DNA from: Polystyrenella longa
Lineage (GTDB): Bacteria > Planctomycetota > Planctomycetia > Planctomycetales > Planctomycetaceae
DNA: 64,000 bases
Assembly: GCF_007750395.1 (NCBI RefSeq)
Contig: NZ_CP036281.1
Location: forward strand, 657,211 to 721,210
Reading direction: 5' to 3'
Positions within the stretch are counted from its first letter, which is position 1. Each line of letters starts with the position of its first letter. Position numbers and translations under genes: made by a program. Positions 35,965-45,543 of this stretch are shown one piece after another. Below the pieces are notes generated by a model that saw nothing but the letters and a program-made list of their open reading frames with translations, was not told the DNA's origin and ran no database searches.

Positions 35965-37887
35965 TTATTTTTTGAGCAATTCAGGCAACAGCTTCTGAAG
36001 ATCATCGACGTTGCTGGGCCGACTGTGGACGGTGCCATCCTTATTCAACAGGAACATCGTCGGCACCATGATAATACCGTATTCCATCGCGGTTGAACTT
36101 TCGTCTCCGCCGGGTTCGTACATCTGTGGCCAGTTGATTTTCTGTTGTGTCAGGAATGGTTTGAGCGTCTCGGGGGTCTGGTCGATGGCGACTCCCAGAA
36201 TCTCGAAACCGCTTGAGCGGTATTCGGTATATAATTCTTTCAACAGCGGCAGGTCTTCCTGGCATCGTTTTGACCAGGAGGCCCAGTAAATCACAAGAGT
36301 GACTTTTCCTTTGAGCTGTGCCGAACTCAGTTTGCCACCAGCCAGATTGCTCCCTTCCAGCAGGAAGGGTTTGCCGTCGGAGTTTAATCGTCGCAAGGCA
36401 CCATCGGCTCTTTTGGCGACAGTCAAAGTCGGATGCTTTTTAGAGATGGTTTCATACCACTTCTGTGCTTCGCTAACTTCACCACTGAATTCCTGAGCCA
36501 GTGCGAGCTGGAACATCGCTTCAGCCGCATCGACCGAGTCTTCGTGTGCTTTGGAGAATTTCTCCAGCTCATCCAGCCACCACGATTGCACCTGTTGACG
36601 ACCTTCATCGTCGGTGGTTGCTTTCAAACGGGAACTGTATTCAGCCAGAATACGTCGGTACGAGACATAGGCACTGAGAGAATTATTCTTGAGCGAAACT
36701 TCCAACGCTTTCAGGCGTTCGAGTCCGGGTGGATATCCACCTGTCTGTACGGCGGCAGCGAGGCCGTCGATCATCTGTTGTAACCATTGCTCTTTTTCTT
36801 CGGTACTGGCAGAGGCTTCCACCAGTTTTTCGAGGATATCCGCTCGCTTCGCATTGTACTGAGCGATTGCTTCCGGACTGTCGGACGGACTGGGGCTGGC
36901 GGCGTCCAGTTTCTGTAATGCGTCGAGAAGCTTCTGAACTTCTTCTGGAATGCCGGCCATGCTTTCACTGTTACTGAGCGAGGTAATGCTCGGTTGCATC
37001 AACACTCCGCTAGCCAGTTGGAGTGAATCTCCCACCAGGGGTTGAGGAACCGCCGTCAGTTTCCAGACATCGCCAAGACTGACCAGTTCGCCAATCTGGA
37101 TCAGCATGGTCTGGCCACCTGCTTCTACAATCGACATCGCGTTTTCATAAACGAGTAAGTCCTCTCGGGCTTTGCCCTCGTCTGCGGGGATGATGCCGGG
37201 AGTGGTTGCGTCAAACCGCATCCACTTGGCTTTCGCGTCCAATCCTTTGGCCGCAGTTCGGGCTTTTTTCATTTGCGCTGCCGCTCCAGTGATATTTTCC
37301 TGAATCTGGCGGGACAGTTCATTGGAAATTCCAAGCTTGGTGATTTCCGCCGGAGTGATCATCACCTGCTGCAGGGCAACAAGGTCGTTGTTGATCAATG
37401 CTTCGACGGCAACACGGCTAGCTTCCTGAGCGGAAAGTAATTTCCATTCATCGATTTTTCCGTCAGCATTGTTGTCGATACCCCAGCGGGCACCACCTGT
37501 ATTGAGCCAGCGGCACTGATCGACTTTATTGTCGAAGTTACTGTCGATGTCGCGGTAGACTTCGATCCCGTACTGATAGTACTTCCATTGGTCGACGACA
37601 TTATCCGCGTTGGTGTCAGTGAATCGTCGGAGGACTTCTCCCTGCGGACCCAGAACAACCCAACCGGATGCTTTCCCATTCTTTTCGACTTCGACTTTGC
37701 AGTCGGCGTACTCGGCGGGGGTGGGTGTCTGGTATTCGATTCCCTGCTGGACCGGTTTGTACTTAAGTACGTCCGTCAGCTTGGGTCCCTCTGCTGCAAA
37801 CAGCACGGAGGGGGCCAGCATGCCAACTACCAGCAATGTTATGGAATAATCAAACCAAGGTGAGCGAAAAGCGTTCCCTGCTTTCAT
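35965..37887 (-). CDS. Secreted thioredoxin-like protein with EF-hand-like loops
   Basis: I choose the ATG at 37887 (640 residues), preceded by GGGAG at nine-base spacing; a longer frame reaches 37926. A signal peptide ends near LFAAEG. Three calcium-type loops follow at about 90-160: DTNADNVVD, DSNFDNKVD and DNNADGKID. A helical, TPR-like middle region (EDSVDAAEAMFQLALAQEFSGEVSEAQKWYETI) leads to a C-terminal TlpA/ResA-like thioredoxin domain with YWASWSKRCQEDLPLLKEL. The redox motif is SKRC rather than CxxC, so only one catalytic Cys remains, plus the cis-Pro in MVPTMFLL. It may be a thiol reductase, peroxiredoxin-like or purely structural. Confidence 0.82.
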   Translation of the reverse strand: MKAGNAFRSPWFDYSITLLVVGMLAPSVLFAAEGPKLTDVLKYKPVQQGIEYQTPTPAEYADCKVEVEKNGKASGWVVLGPQGEVLRRFTDTNADNVVDQWKYYQYGIEVYRDIDSNFDNKVDQCRWLNTGGARWGIDNNADGKIDEWKLLSAQEASRVAVEALINNDLVALQQVMITPAEITKLGISNELSRQIQENITGAAAQMKKARTAAKGLDAKAKWMRFDATTPGIIPADEGKAREDLLVYENAMSIVEAGGQTMLIQIGELVSLGDVWKLTAVPQPLVGDSLQLASGVLMQPSITSLSNSESMAGIPEEVQKLLDALQKLDAASPSPSDSPEAIAQYNAKRADILEKLVEASASTEEKEQWLQQMIDGLAAAVQTGGYPPGLERLKALEVSLKNNSLSAYVSYRRILAEYSSRLKATTDDEGRQQVQSWWLDELEKFSKAHEDSVDAAEAMFQLALAQEFSGEVSEAQKWYETISKKHPTLTVAKRADGALRRLNSDGKPFLLEGSNLAGGKLSSAQLKGKVTLVIYWASWSKRCQEDLPLLKELYTEYRSSGFEILGVAIDQTPETLKPFLTQQKINWPQMYEPGGDESSTAMEYGIIMVPTMFLLNKDGTVHSRPSNVDDLQKLLPELLKK

Positions 37888-38111
37888 TATGAAATACTCC
37901 CTGTTCTGAACCTCGATCAGGCCCATCGATCGTTTGAGTTAGTCTGTAGAAGATACACGTGATGTTTAAACTGAAGTTGCGATGGTCTGGGTAGTTTTCC
38001 CAGCTCATCCAATTCGCCGCGAATTATAGTCGATCCGAGGCTTTGGAGTCAGGCCCAGTTTTTCCCTGTTTTTATAGTGTGAATCAAGACACTTTCCTGG
38101 GGATCCGGAAA

Positions 38112-39275
38112 TCACGAGTTAAACCGGAACGGGTCCGCATTCATTTCGTAACCGGGTCGCATGCCGACGTTTAGGATTAAACCTAACGCGGCACAGGTTG
38201 ACAGTAGACTGGAGCCCCCGTAGCTGAGCAGCGGGAGAGTCATTCCCGTGATCGGCATTAAACCGACGGTCATTCCGGTGTTAATGAGTGTCTGTGTCGC
38301 CAGAAGCGCGACGATTCCGACGACTAGTAAGCGTCCAAAAGGTTCATTCGTCGCGTTCGCAATCCGTAGCCCGCATCCAAACAATATAATGTACAAGGCA
38401 AAGATCGACGCACAGCCAAGAAAGCCCCATTGTTCCCCCACCAGGCAGAAAACGAAGTCGGTTCGTCCTGCAGGCAGGTAGTAAGCCCCCGGGTCTTCGA
38501 CGGTTTGGCCCGTTACGGCACTACCGCTGAACCCACCCAGTGCCAGCATCTGTTTGGAGTGATGCAGGTGGTAACCGTCTCCTCGGGGCATCACTCCGCC
38601 ATCTTCCTGTTGGAAGACCGTCACGACGCGAGATTTCTGTTCGGCCGACATTCCCAACCAGAGCAGGGGAAGCGAAACTATTCCCAAAGTAATGATTAAC
38701 AGTAAATGTCGCGGACGAGCCCCTGCGGCAAACAACATTGAGAACAGAACCGGCAGGAACAACAGAGATGTTCCCAAGTCAGGTTCTTTCAGGATGAGTG
38801 CGACTGGCAGGAAAGTGAGGGCGAATGGAATCAGCAGGCCGGTGATGCGGCGATAGTTCCGGCGATACATGAGGTAATGCGCCAGGGCCATGATGTACGT
38901 AAGCTTGGCAAATTCGGATGGCTGGAGATAGGCGACCCCCAGTGGAATCCAACGGTGAGATCCGTTTCGGGCGGGCATGAAGTAGACCGTCACCAGCAGG
39001 AACAGGCTGACTCCAAACAGAAGATAGCTGAGCGGAATTAAACGTCGGTACGAGACAGTCGTCGTCAAAAACATGACCGGTACCGACAGCATGATCCAGA
39101 TCAGCTGGCGTTGCATGATTTCACCGGAGCCGACCAAGTCATCGCCACGAGAAATTCCGCTGAGTCCGAGTCCCATCAAGCAGAGCGCGCACAACACGAT
39201 CGTGTAGGATGCACGATGCATCCACAACGACAGTAGTGACGTCCTTGTTCGACCACTCGATAACGCGACAGACAT
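38112..39275 (-). CDS. rodA: RodA/FtsW-family peptidoglycan polymerase
   Basis: An integral membrane SEDS glycosyltransferase that polymerises peptidoglycan with a class B PBP during elongation. I start at the ATG at 39275 (387 residues); the open frame runs back to 39518 but the added segment is not membrane-like. About ten membrane helices are visible. SEDS motifs include [34 protein letters not shown], and the C-terminal [21 protein letters not shown]. The RodA label rests on general similarity; FtsW cannot be excluded by eye. Planctomycetes lack FtsZ, so a RodA-type role in growth is more plausible than division. No mreB or PBP gene is adjacent. Confidence 0.88.
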   Translation of the reverse strand: MSVALSSGRTRTSLLSLWMHRASYTIVLCALCLMGLGLSGISRGDDLVGSGEIMQRQLIWIMLSVPVMFLTTTVSYRRLIPLSYLLFGVSLFLLVTVYFMPARNGSHRWIPLGVAYLQPSEFAKLTYIMALAHYLMYRRNYRRITGLLIPFALTFLPVALILKEPDLGTSLLFLPVLFSMLFAAGARPRHLLLIITLGIVSLPLLWLGMSAEQKSRVVTVFQQEDGGVMPRGDGYHLHHSKQMLALGGFSGSAVTGQTVEDPGAYYLPAGRTDFVFCLVGEQWGFLGCASIFALYIILFGCGLRIANATNEPFGRLLVVGIVALLATQTLINTGMTVGLMPITGMTLPLLSYGGSSLLSTCAALGLILNVGMRPGYEMNADPFRFNS

Positions 39276-39587
39276 GACAGGTTCGATTCCTTCTGAACCC
39301 AAACAAACCGTTCTGGAAAATTTGAATTGAGGCATAAGGTGTAGCGAATTCGGGCAAATCAGGAAACCCCGATCGTGTGCCAGCGACCCGCTGTGGACGC
39401 TTACACTCCCGAATTTCATTCGATATGATGGCCCGCGATGAGATCGGATTTCCCAATAGAAAATGAATAGGACACATTCTGAAACCTGCTGGTAGCTGCT
39501 TCTCCGGCCGTAAATCAAAGGCCAGTTTGAATTTCCAGAGGGTTTCAGGACCGCTTACTGAGTGATTTCAACAATGAAACAGGTGTG

Positions 39588-41114
39588 ATGATGACGACGA
39601 CGAACATCCCCCCCGCGTACGATCGAATGGTCGAATTGCTTCGTGAAAAAGCGGTATTAAATTCATGCGGATCGCTGCTCGGATGGGATGAGCAAACTTA
39701 CATGCCTCCTGCCGGTGGAGAACACCGGGCGAATCAACTCGCCCTGCTGGCCGGACTGACGCACGAGCGAGCTACGACCCCCGAACTGGGAGGGTTGCTG
39801 GGTGAACTAAAAGAGTTCGAGGAGAGTGCCGGATCCGAATCGGTTCTGGCGGTGAACATTCGAGCTGCCCGCCGCGATTATGACCGAGCGACTCAACTGC
39901 CGCGTAAGCTGGTGGAAGAGATGACTCGCGAGATCTCACTGGCTCAGCAGAAATGGGTTGCCGCACGTAAGCAGGCCGATTTCAGCATATTTCAGAAGTC
40001 TCTTGAAAGCATCATTCGTCTGAAAAGAGAAGAGGCGTCCATCCTGAAAAAAGAGGGGGAAACACTCTACGATGCCCTGTTGGACGAATACGAACCAGGC
40101 ATGCGAGCCGAGCAGGTGCAGGCACTGTTCGATCCCTTGAGAGAGGGGGTTATAAAACTGTTACAGCAGATCAAAGACTCCTCCGTCGAACCGAAAACTG
40201 AAATCCTGAAGCGGAGCTATCCCACAGATCGCCAACATGAATTGGGACAGGCGGCCGCGGCGCAGATTGGGTTTGATTTTGAACGAGGTCGACTTGATAC
40301 CACCGCTCATCCATTCTGTAGCGAGATTGGACCGGGCGACTGCCGTCTAACAACCCGCTATTTTGAGAACTTCTTCAACTCCGGCTTCTTTGGAATTCTG
40401 CATGAAGCCGGGCATGGGATGTATGAGCAGGGTTTAAACGTCGAGCAGTACGGTCTGGCGATGGGGCTTTCTGTTTCGCTCGGCATTCATGAATCGCAGT
40501 CACTCCTGTGGGAAAACTTTGTAGGTCGCAGTCGTCCCTTCTGGAATCATTTCTACCCGAAAGTACAGGGGATGTATCCCGAATCGCTGAACGGTGTATC
40601 GCTCGACGAGTTTTACACGGCGATCAACGATGTTCGTCCTTCTTACATTCGTGTCGAAGCCGATGAGCTGACCTACAACCTGCACATCATGCTGCGATTT
40701 GAACTCGAACAGAAACTGCTCGCAGGAGAACTCGAAGCAGCCGATGTCCCGGAAGTCTGGAACAGCCGGTTCACGGAGTATCTGGGAGTTACTCCCGAGA
40801 ATGATGCTCAAGGTTGCCTGCAGGACATTCACTGGAGTGCGGGGCTGATGGGTTACTTCCCCACGTATGCACTTGGAAAAATGTACTCCGCGCAATTCTT
40901 CAAAGCGGCTCAGAATGAAATCCCCGATTTGAGCGATCTAATTGCAAACGGTGAATTCGGCGAGTTGAAATCCTGGCTCAATAAGAACATTCATGATCGC
41001 GGCCAGCAATACCAGGCTCGGGACTTGGTGAAAGTGGTCACGGGGAATGAGCTTTCTGAGAAACCATTGCTCGAAGCCCTCGGTACGAAGTACGGAGAGA
41101 TTTACGGGTTCTAG
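39588..41114 (+). CDS. M32 family carboxypeptidase (Taq-type)
   Basis: A metallocarboxypeptidase that trims C-terminal residues from peptides in the cytoplasm. I use the ATG at 39588; a GTG at 39585 and an ATG at 39591 are also possible. The 508-residue protein has the M32 opening pattern SLLGWDEQTYMPPAGGEHRANQLALLA and the zinc motif HEAGH (about 272-276, in ILHEAGHGMYEQG). The downstream Glu lies in GIHESQSLLWENFVGRS. TAHPFCSEIGPGDCRLTTRY is also typical. Length matches the family. The gene is divergent from rodA across about 310 bp. Confidence 0.92.
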   Translation: MMTTTNIPPAYDRMVELLREKAVLNSCGSLLGWDEQTYMPPAGGEHRANQLALLAGLTHERATTPELGGLLGELKEFEESAGSESVLAVNIRAARRDYDRATQLPRKLVEEMTREISLAQQKWVAARKQADFSIFQKSLESIIRLKREEASILKKEGETLYDALLDEYEPGMRAEQVQALFDPLREGVIKLLQQIKDSSVEPKTEILKRSYPTDRQHELGQAAAAQIGFDFERGRLDTTAHPFCSEIGPGDCRLTTRYFENFFNSGFFGILHEAGHGMYEQGLNVEQYGLAMGLSVSLGIHESQSLLWENFVGRSRPFWNHFYPKVQGMYPESLNGVSLDEFYTAINDVRPSYIRVEADELTYNLHIMLRFELEQKLLAGELEAADVPEVWNSRFTEYLGVTPENDAQGCLQDIHWSAGLMGYFPTYALGKMYSAQFFKAAQNEIPDLSDLIANGEFGELKSWLNKNIHDRGQQYQARDLVKVVTGNELSEKPLLEALGTKYGEIYGF

Positions 41115-41168
41115 AAATCAACGATTCCCCAGGTTTTATAGCTGACTCTTTGTTCTCGGCGGTTTTGA

Positions 41169-41196
41169 TTTAACACGAAGACACCAAGGCACGAAG
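41169..41196 (+). repeat. Solo octamer arm
   Basis: TTTAACACGAAGACACCAAGG followed by CACGAAG: three octamers of the ACACGAAG type. It aligns with the left arm at 31828-31855 with about six mismatches in 28 bases, but no second arm is visible within about 400 bp. Confidence 0.7.
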
Positions 41197-41258
41197 AATT
41201 AATACTGAGTGCATCGACAGAGAGATCCTTGTCGATGCCTATCTCAGGTGCTTATGCC

Positions 41259-41293
41259 GGGCGACACTGCTGGCTTGCCCAGCAGTGTGATTG
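41259..41293 (+). repeat. 35-nt palindrome family, copy 3
   Basis: GGGCGA, stem CACTGCTGG / CCAGCAGTG around CTTGC, then TGATTG; the stem extends one more A-T pair. It has the same spacing as the copies at 4006 and 4138 (minus strand) with compensated changes at stem positions 4 and 8. Confidence 0.75.
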
Positions 41294-41675
41294 CAAAGAG
41301 CGGCAACAGGCGCTTCCTCATCGCGGCTGCTTTGTGTTCGTCACTAAATACGAATGGCTCCCAGAAGTCTCACCGTCACCGTGCAAGCATTTTGACGGTA
41401 CTGGATTTTCGCACAGCGCAAAAAAATGGGCACCGGTATGAAACCGGTGCCGCGGAGTTTGAATCAATTATATAGTGCAGATGTGAGAGGCGAGGTCGCC
41501 TCCGAGTGGAAAATGCCAGTCCTGCTATGAGGGCAGAACCGAGCGTATCCGGTAGTGTGTTATTAATACATTGGTCTATTTTGATGCGTTGTGCAAGTCC
41601 TTAGACCATTTATTTTTCCTGCCGAAAAAAACTCCGGCATTTCCCTGTATCTGCTCTTGAACCTGGCTGGTTCGA

Positions 41676-42821
41676 TTATTCCTTGGCGGCGACCGTATCT
41701 TTCAGGTCAGACAAGGCAGGGGCGTCAACGTTTTCCGTATTTTTACGGGAAGGAACCCAGCGTCCAACACGAACCATACTCGGTGTACGATGCAGGTTGG
41801 TTCCTTTAGGAACGGGTTTGAAGGACCGTTTGCTGGATGCCGTTGCGACAGGAGTCGGTTCAACGGAGGTTTGTGCCAGTTCTTCCTCTTCGGGAACTCC
41901 TGCATTCAGATTGCGAGAGCGAATTGGAGTTGGTTCGTTCGCCCGGCGAGGGGTGGGAGTCCGTAAAGACTGCCGATCATCGGTGCGAGAGCGAATCGTG
42001 GTGTCTGGTTTTTCAGCCGTGCGGTTGGTGCCGTTGGTCGATTCTGCCGAACGAGGGGCGAAAGGATCAACCGGGGTTGGTGCAAAGGCGGTTGCAGTGC
42101 CACCCATGACCGAACCAGCTGGAACATAAGCCACCGAGGTGCCGCTGGGGACAGTTCGGTAAACCGTTCGAGGAACATTTCGAATGACTTCAACAGTCTC
42201 GTAACGAACCTGTTGTTCAGCAACTTTGCGTGTGGCCTGGTAGGCCTGCATGGTCGTGTAGTTTTGAGTGACCTGGCGAGTACCCTGAATCGCGACCTGA
42301 CGGGTGACGGGCACCTGTTGAGCGACGACGTTGGGAACATACTCCCGCACGATTTTGTTATTAGGAGTGAAGCTGTTCCGTACAGAATAACCTGTGCGGT
42401 TCAACCAACCCAACATGTTGGGGCGACCATCGTACTCACAAGGAGTTGCTTTACAGACCGGCTCGACGCGATTGCGCCAGTAGCTGAGATCGCGAGAAAC
42501 CGTTTGGCACTCGGTCACGTTCTGGTAACTCACGGTCGGAACTTCGACAGTGCGTTGTTCTGTCACTGGTCGATAAGCAGTGTAGGTTTCGTCACGCCAG
42601 ACGGTTTCGGTAACAGGCCGTTGAGCCGTCTCCTTAACCTGCTGGTACTCCGTCACGGGGACGGTCTGGTAGCAAGTCTGAACGACCGGCTGCATTGCGA
42701 CTTGCTGTACACAGGGGTTGCAGGCGTCGCCGCCTCCGTACCACTGAGCGTAAAGTTGAGTTTGTGTCAGAGTTGCGAGGGTGAGACCACAGGCAAACAG
42801 ATAACAAATCCTTCCAGGCAT
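41676..42821 (-). CDS. Secreted YTV-like cell-surface protein
   Basis: The 381-residue secreted protein has a signal peptide ending near LYAQWYGGG. Its first 240 residues are a repetitive beta-rich domain with many Tyr, Thr, Val and Gln residues: YQTVPVTEYQQV, RPVTETVWRDETYTAYRPV, VTECQTV, VPVTRQVAIQGTRQV. Cysteines are spaced in pairs (CNPC, VCKATPC). This pattern resembles the planctomycete YTV proteins described from Rhodopirellula baltica cell walls, and is not typical of other bacteria. The C-terminal 140 residues are Pro/Thr/Arg-rich and probably disordered. It may help build the proteinaceous cell surface. Exact family membership needs a profile search. Confidence 0.7.
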   Translation of the reverse strand: MPGRICYLFACGLTLATLTQTQLYAQWYGGGDACNPCVQQVAMQPVVQTCYQTVPVTEYQQVKETAQRPVTETVWRDETYTAYRPVTEQRTVEVPTVSYQNVTECQTVSRDLSYWRNRVEPVCKATPCEYDGRPNMLGWLNRTGYSVRNSFTPNNKIVREYVPNVVAQQVPVTRQVAIQGTRQVTQNYTTMQAYQATRKVAEQQVRYETVEVIRNVPRTVYRTVPSGTSVAYVPAGSVMGGTATAFAPTPVDPFAPRSAESTNGTNRTAEKPDTTIRSRTDDRQSLRTPTPRRANEPTPIRSRNLNAGVPEEEELAQTSVEPTPVATASSKRSFKPVPKGTNLHRTPSMVRVGRWVPSRKNTENVDAPALSDLKDTVAAKE

Positions 42822-43371
42822 GGGCTTACTTCCTGTCCGTATTTTAGTTTGATCTTAGAAAGAAGGATTGAGCGTAAATTGAGAGAGAGGTTTTCGCGTC
42901 CTGCCAACATTCCGTTTCCGGCTGTCAGTGAGTCGCGGGCGGGATATTTAATGAAATCGAAAAAACAGGTCAAGACCGACCACCACTTTTGCCGATAAGG
43001 GGGGCTCCTGAACTGGCGTTGATAATTTCTGTCTAAGTCCTTTAGTGCCATTAGTTAAGAGGAAACTAGCAGGGTGTCTGGTACATTTTACAAACGCAAT
43101 TAAGCTCCTTCTGGTCAGTGATTTGACAAAAGAATTAAGTTTTTCGACCATTTTTTTGTCTCTTCTTTTTCTAACGGGTTCGAGGAGAGATTCTCGTCTG
43201 TTTGGTAGGAAGGTGGAACATTCGCGCCGTGGGGAGGCTGGGATTCACGCGAGGCTCTGATAGAATGGAGAGGAGTTGAACGAGGCTCTAACTCGTTTGC
43301 AAATATTTCCCGTTCGGGAAACGAATCAAAGACAACACTCTTTCATCATTCGTGAAAGTCGTAATATCCAG
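42822..43371. other. Divergent upstream region of YTV-like gene and dnaX
   Basis: About 550 bp without a supported gene. It should contain the promoters for the minus-strand surface protein and the plus-strand dnaX block. Open frames on both strands lack family resemblance, and no repeat or clear inverted repeat was found. Confidence 0.45.
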
Positions 43372-45432
43372 ATGACTGAAACTACCGGTAACTATACCGT
43401 TCTGGCGCGCCGCTTCCGTCCACAGGCATTTGACGAAGTCATCGGACAGGAACACGTCGCCCAGGCGCTGAAGAATGCGATCAAAGCGGGGCGTGTGGCG
43501 CATGCCTACCTCTTTACAGGAGCACGAGGAGTCGGAAAGACTTCGACAGCTCGAATTCTGGCAAAGACACTCAACTGTCCCAATTCGCACGAAGGCAATC
43601 CGTGTAATAAATGCGAAATTTGCCTGGGTATCTCGGAAGGGCGGGATGTCGACATTCTGGAAATCGACGGTGCCTCCAACCGCGGGATCGATGATATCCG
43701 GATGCTCCGCGCGAATGTGAACGTGAAGTCGATGCGGACGAAATACAAGATTTACATCATCGACGAAGTTCACATGCTGACCAAGGAAGCATTTAATGCG
43801 CTGCTCAAAACGCTGGAAGAACCACCCCCCGGTGTAAAGTTCATCTTTTGTACGACAGAACCTCAAAAGCTGCCTGATACGATTCTCTCCCGGTGCCAGC
43901 GATTTGATTTCAGTACTATTGAGACAGACAATATCAGCCATCGCTTAAAGCAAATCGCGAAGGCGGAAGGTTTTGAAGTCTCGGATGATGCCGTGTCTCT
44001 CGTCGCTCGTCGGGCGGCAGGGTCGATGCGGGACAGTCAGTCATTGTTCGATCAACTGCTTGCCTTCGGTGGCGAGCATATCACTGCTGCCGATGTGCAT
44101 CGTCTATTGGGAACGGCGGATGACGAACGACTCACGACTCTGGCGGACGCCCTTATTAAACGGGAACGCCGCGAGGTTCTGGAACTGCTCGACTCGGCTT
44201 TGTCAGCCGGAGTGCAGTTGTCCGAGTTCGTCGACCAGTTGCTCAACTACATGCGTGACCTGATGGTGCTCGCGTCTCATGCGGATGCCGTCTCACTGTT
44301 GAGTGTGTCGAGTTCCTATCGCTCGCTGTTACAGAAACAAGCCCAACAGTGGGGACTGCGGACGGTGGTGGCCGGATTGGAAATTCTGGCGGAAACCAAA
44401 AGCCGAATGTTCCGCGCATCACATGCACGCTCGTTGGTGGAGTTGGCTCTCGTTCGCATGACGATGCTCCAGGATCTCCAGCAGATGGAGACGATTATCA
44501 ACCTGCTGCAAGGAGGCAAAGTTGCCCCAGTGACTCTCGGAACAGGGGGGGCTTCGCCCTCAACAGAAAAAAAAAATGACACAGCAGACGTAGTACCCGC
44601 CAACATCGCTCCGCCAGACACAGTTCCAGTAGAAGAGGCTTTAGTAGAGGTGCTTCCCACTGAAGAGGCTCTAGCTGAAGCCGTTTCAGCAGAAGCAGTT
44701 CCGAACGTGGTCGAAGCGCCCCCAATCTCTGAAGAGGAAGTTCGTCAGGAGTCGGTGTCAGTCCCGGAGACCCCACCTGTCGTTGAAGATCAGGTGCCAG
44801 AAATTGTTCAACTAGAAGAACAGCAGTTAACCGCAGTGCAGAACGTGGAAGAGGGGCCTGAATTGTCGGTGGTTTCTCAAGAGGAAGCGACCGAGACAGC
44901 CGTTACCAGAGAAATTGAAACCTCGGCTCCGTTTGTCGCTGACAACCTGGAGCCAAGTCAGAGCAGCGAGCCCGCTCCTGCCGCAGAGCCGGAAACGGTT
45001 TTGGAAGTTACCCCCGGTAGTGAACCGGATATTTTCTCTCAACTCGTTTCAGCCCCGGAAGTTAAGGGTTTGCCTCAGTTGAAATCCTTAAGTGGCTTAG
45101 CAATTTCCGGGCCAAATCGACTGGATTTAATCTATCCTGCGAAGTATGATTTTCTACGTCAGTCGCTTTCGCGTCAGGACTCAGTCGTTCTGATTCAGGA
45201 AACGCTTTCGAGAATTACGGGGCAGGATATTCGTATCGATTTTCAGCCCTCGCAGGACACGGAAACAAGTGGGGACGAGACTGCGATCTCTAAAGCCCCC
45301 AGGCCCAAAGCACCCGCTTTACGGCCTGTTGCCGTCGACCTGAGTAATATCGAGGACGAATTCGTTAAGGCGGCGGTTCAGATATTTGGCAGCACTTCTA
45401 TTAACGTACAGAAGATGCTGTCAGATTCCTGA
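43372..45432 (+). CDS. dnaX: DNA polymerase III subunit gamma/tau
   Basis: The clamp-loader ATPase that also links polymerase cores at the fork. I start at ATG 43372 (MTETTGNYTVLARRFRP); the frame is open to 43276 but the extra N-terminus is not family-like. The 686-residue protein has Walker A GARGVGKTSTAR, a zinc site CPNSHEGNPCNKCEIC, Walker B DEVHML, and sensor residues SRCQRFDF. After residue 390 it becomes acidic and Glu/Val/Pro-rich, then ends in a short tau-like C-terminal domain. An A10 run at codons 399-402 is a candidate slippage site for making gamma. It leads the dnaX-ybaB-recR-rpoN block. Confidence 0.95.
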   Translation: MTETTGNYTVLARRFRPQAFDEVIGQEHVAQALKNAIKAGRVAHAYLFTGARGVGKTSTARILAKTLNCPNSHEGNPCNKCEICLGISEGRDVDILEIDGASNRGIDDIRMLRANVNVKSMRTKYKIYIIDEVHMLTKEAFNALLKTLEEPPPGVKFIFCTTEPQKLPDTILSRCQRFDFSTIETDNISHRLKQIAKAEGFEVSDDAVSLVARRAAGSMRDSQSLFDQLLAFGGEHITAADVHRLLGTADDERLTTLADALIKRERREVLELLDSALSAGVQLSEFVDQLLNYMRDLMVLASHADAVSLLSVSSSYRSLLQKQAQQWGLRTVVAGLEILAETKSRMFRASHARSLVELALVRMTMLQDLQQMETIINLLQGGKVAPVTLGTGGASPSTEKKNDTADVVPANIAPPDTVPVEEALVEVLPTEEALAEAVSAEAVPNVVEAPPISEEEVRQESVSVPETPPVVEDQVPEIVQLEEQQLTAVQNVEEGPELSVVSQEEATETAVTREIETSAPFVADNLEPSQSSEPAPAAEPETVLEVTPGSEPDIFSQLVSAPEVKGLPQLKSLSGLAISGPNRLDLIYPAKYDFLRQSLSRQDSVVLIQETLSRITGQDIRIDFQPSQDTETSGDETAISKAPRPKAPALRPVAVDLSNIEDEFVKAAVQIFGSTSINVQKMLSDS
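44545..44593 (+). promoter_or_regulatory. Candidate programmed slippage site in dnaX (hairpin + A10)
   Basis: G7 (44545-44551) opens a short hairpin, GGGGGC / GCCCTC around TTC (44547-44561, one G-U pair), five bases before a run of ten A (44567-44576). The normal frame reads GAA AAA AAA AAT. A -1 shift reads AAA TGA and ends at 44577-44579. A +1 shift reads AAA ATG ACA CAG CAG ACG TAG and ends at 44591-44593. Both give a product of about 400 residues that keeps the ATPase domains. Confidence 0.6.
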
Positions 45433-45543
45433 TCACGTAGATTCTAACTTTGTGTGGATTAAAACTGAAACCGGTCCGCCGTTTGCCACAGACTCAGAAT
45501 GCTGTGTTGATTGTTAATCAGGCACCGTTTTTACAATATATTG

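Larger units (their letters stand above)
41115..41675. other. Intergenic region with single repeats, no gene
   Basis: This 561-bp space between convergent genes holds a solo octamer arm (41169-41196) and a 35-nt palindrome (41259-41293). The small open frames in it have no family resemblance. No terminator hairpin with a T-run was found. Confidence 0.5.

Noticed and set aside
42767-43260. Small frames on both strands upstream of dnaX
   Set aside because: They overlap the YTV-like gene start and the dnaX promoter region and lack motifs.
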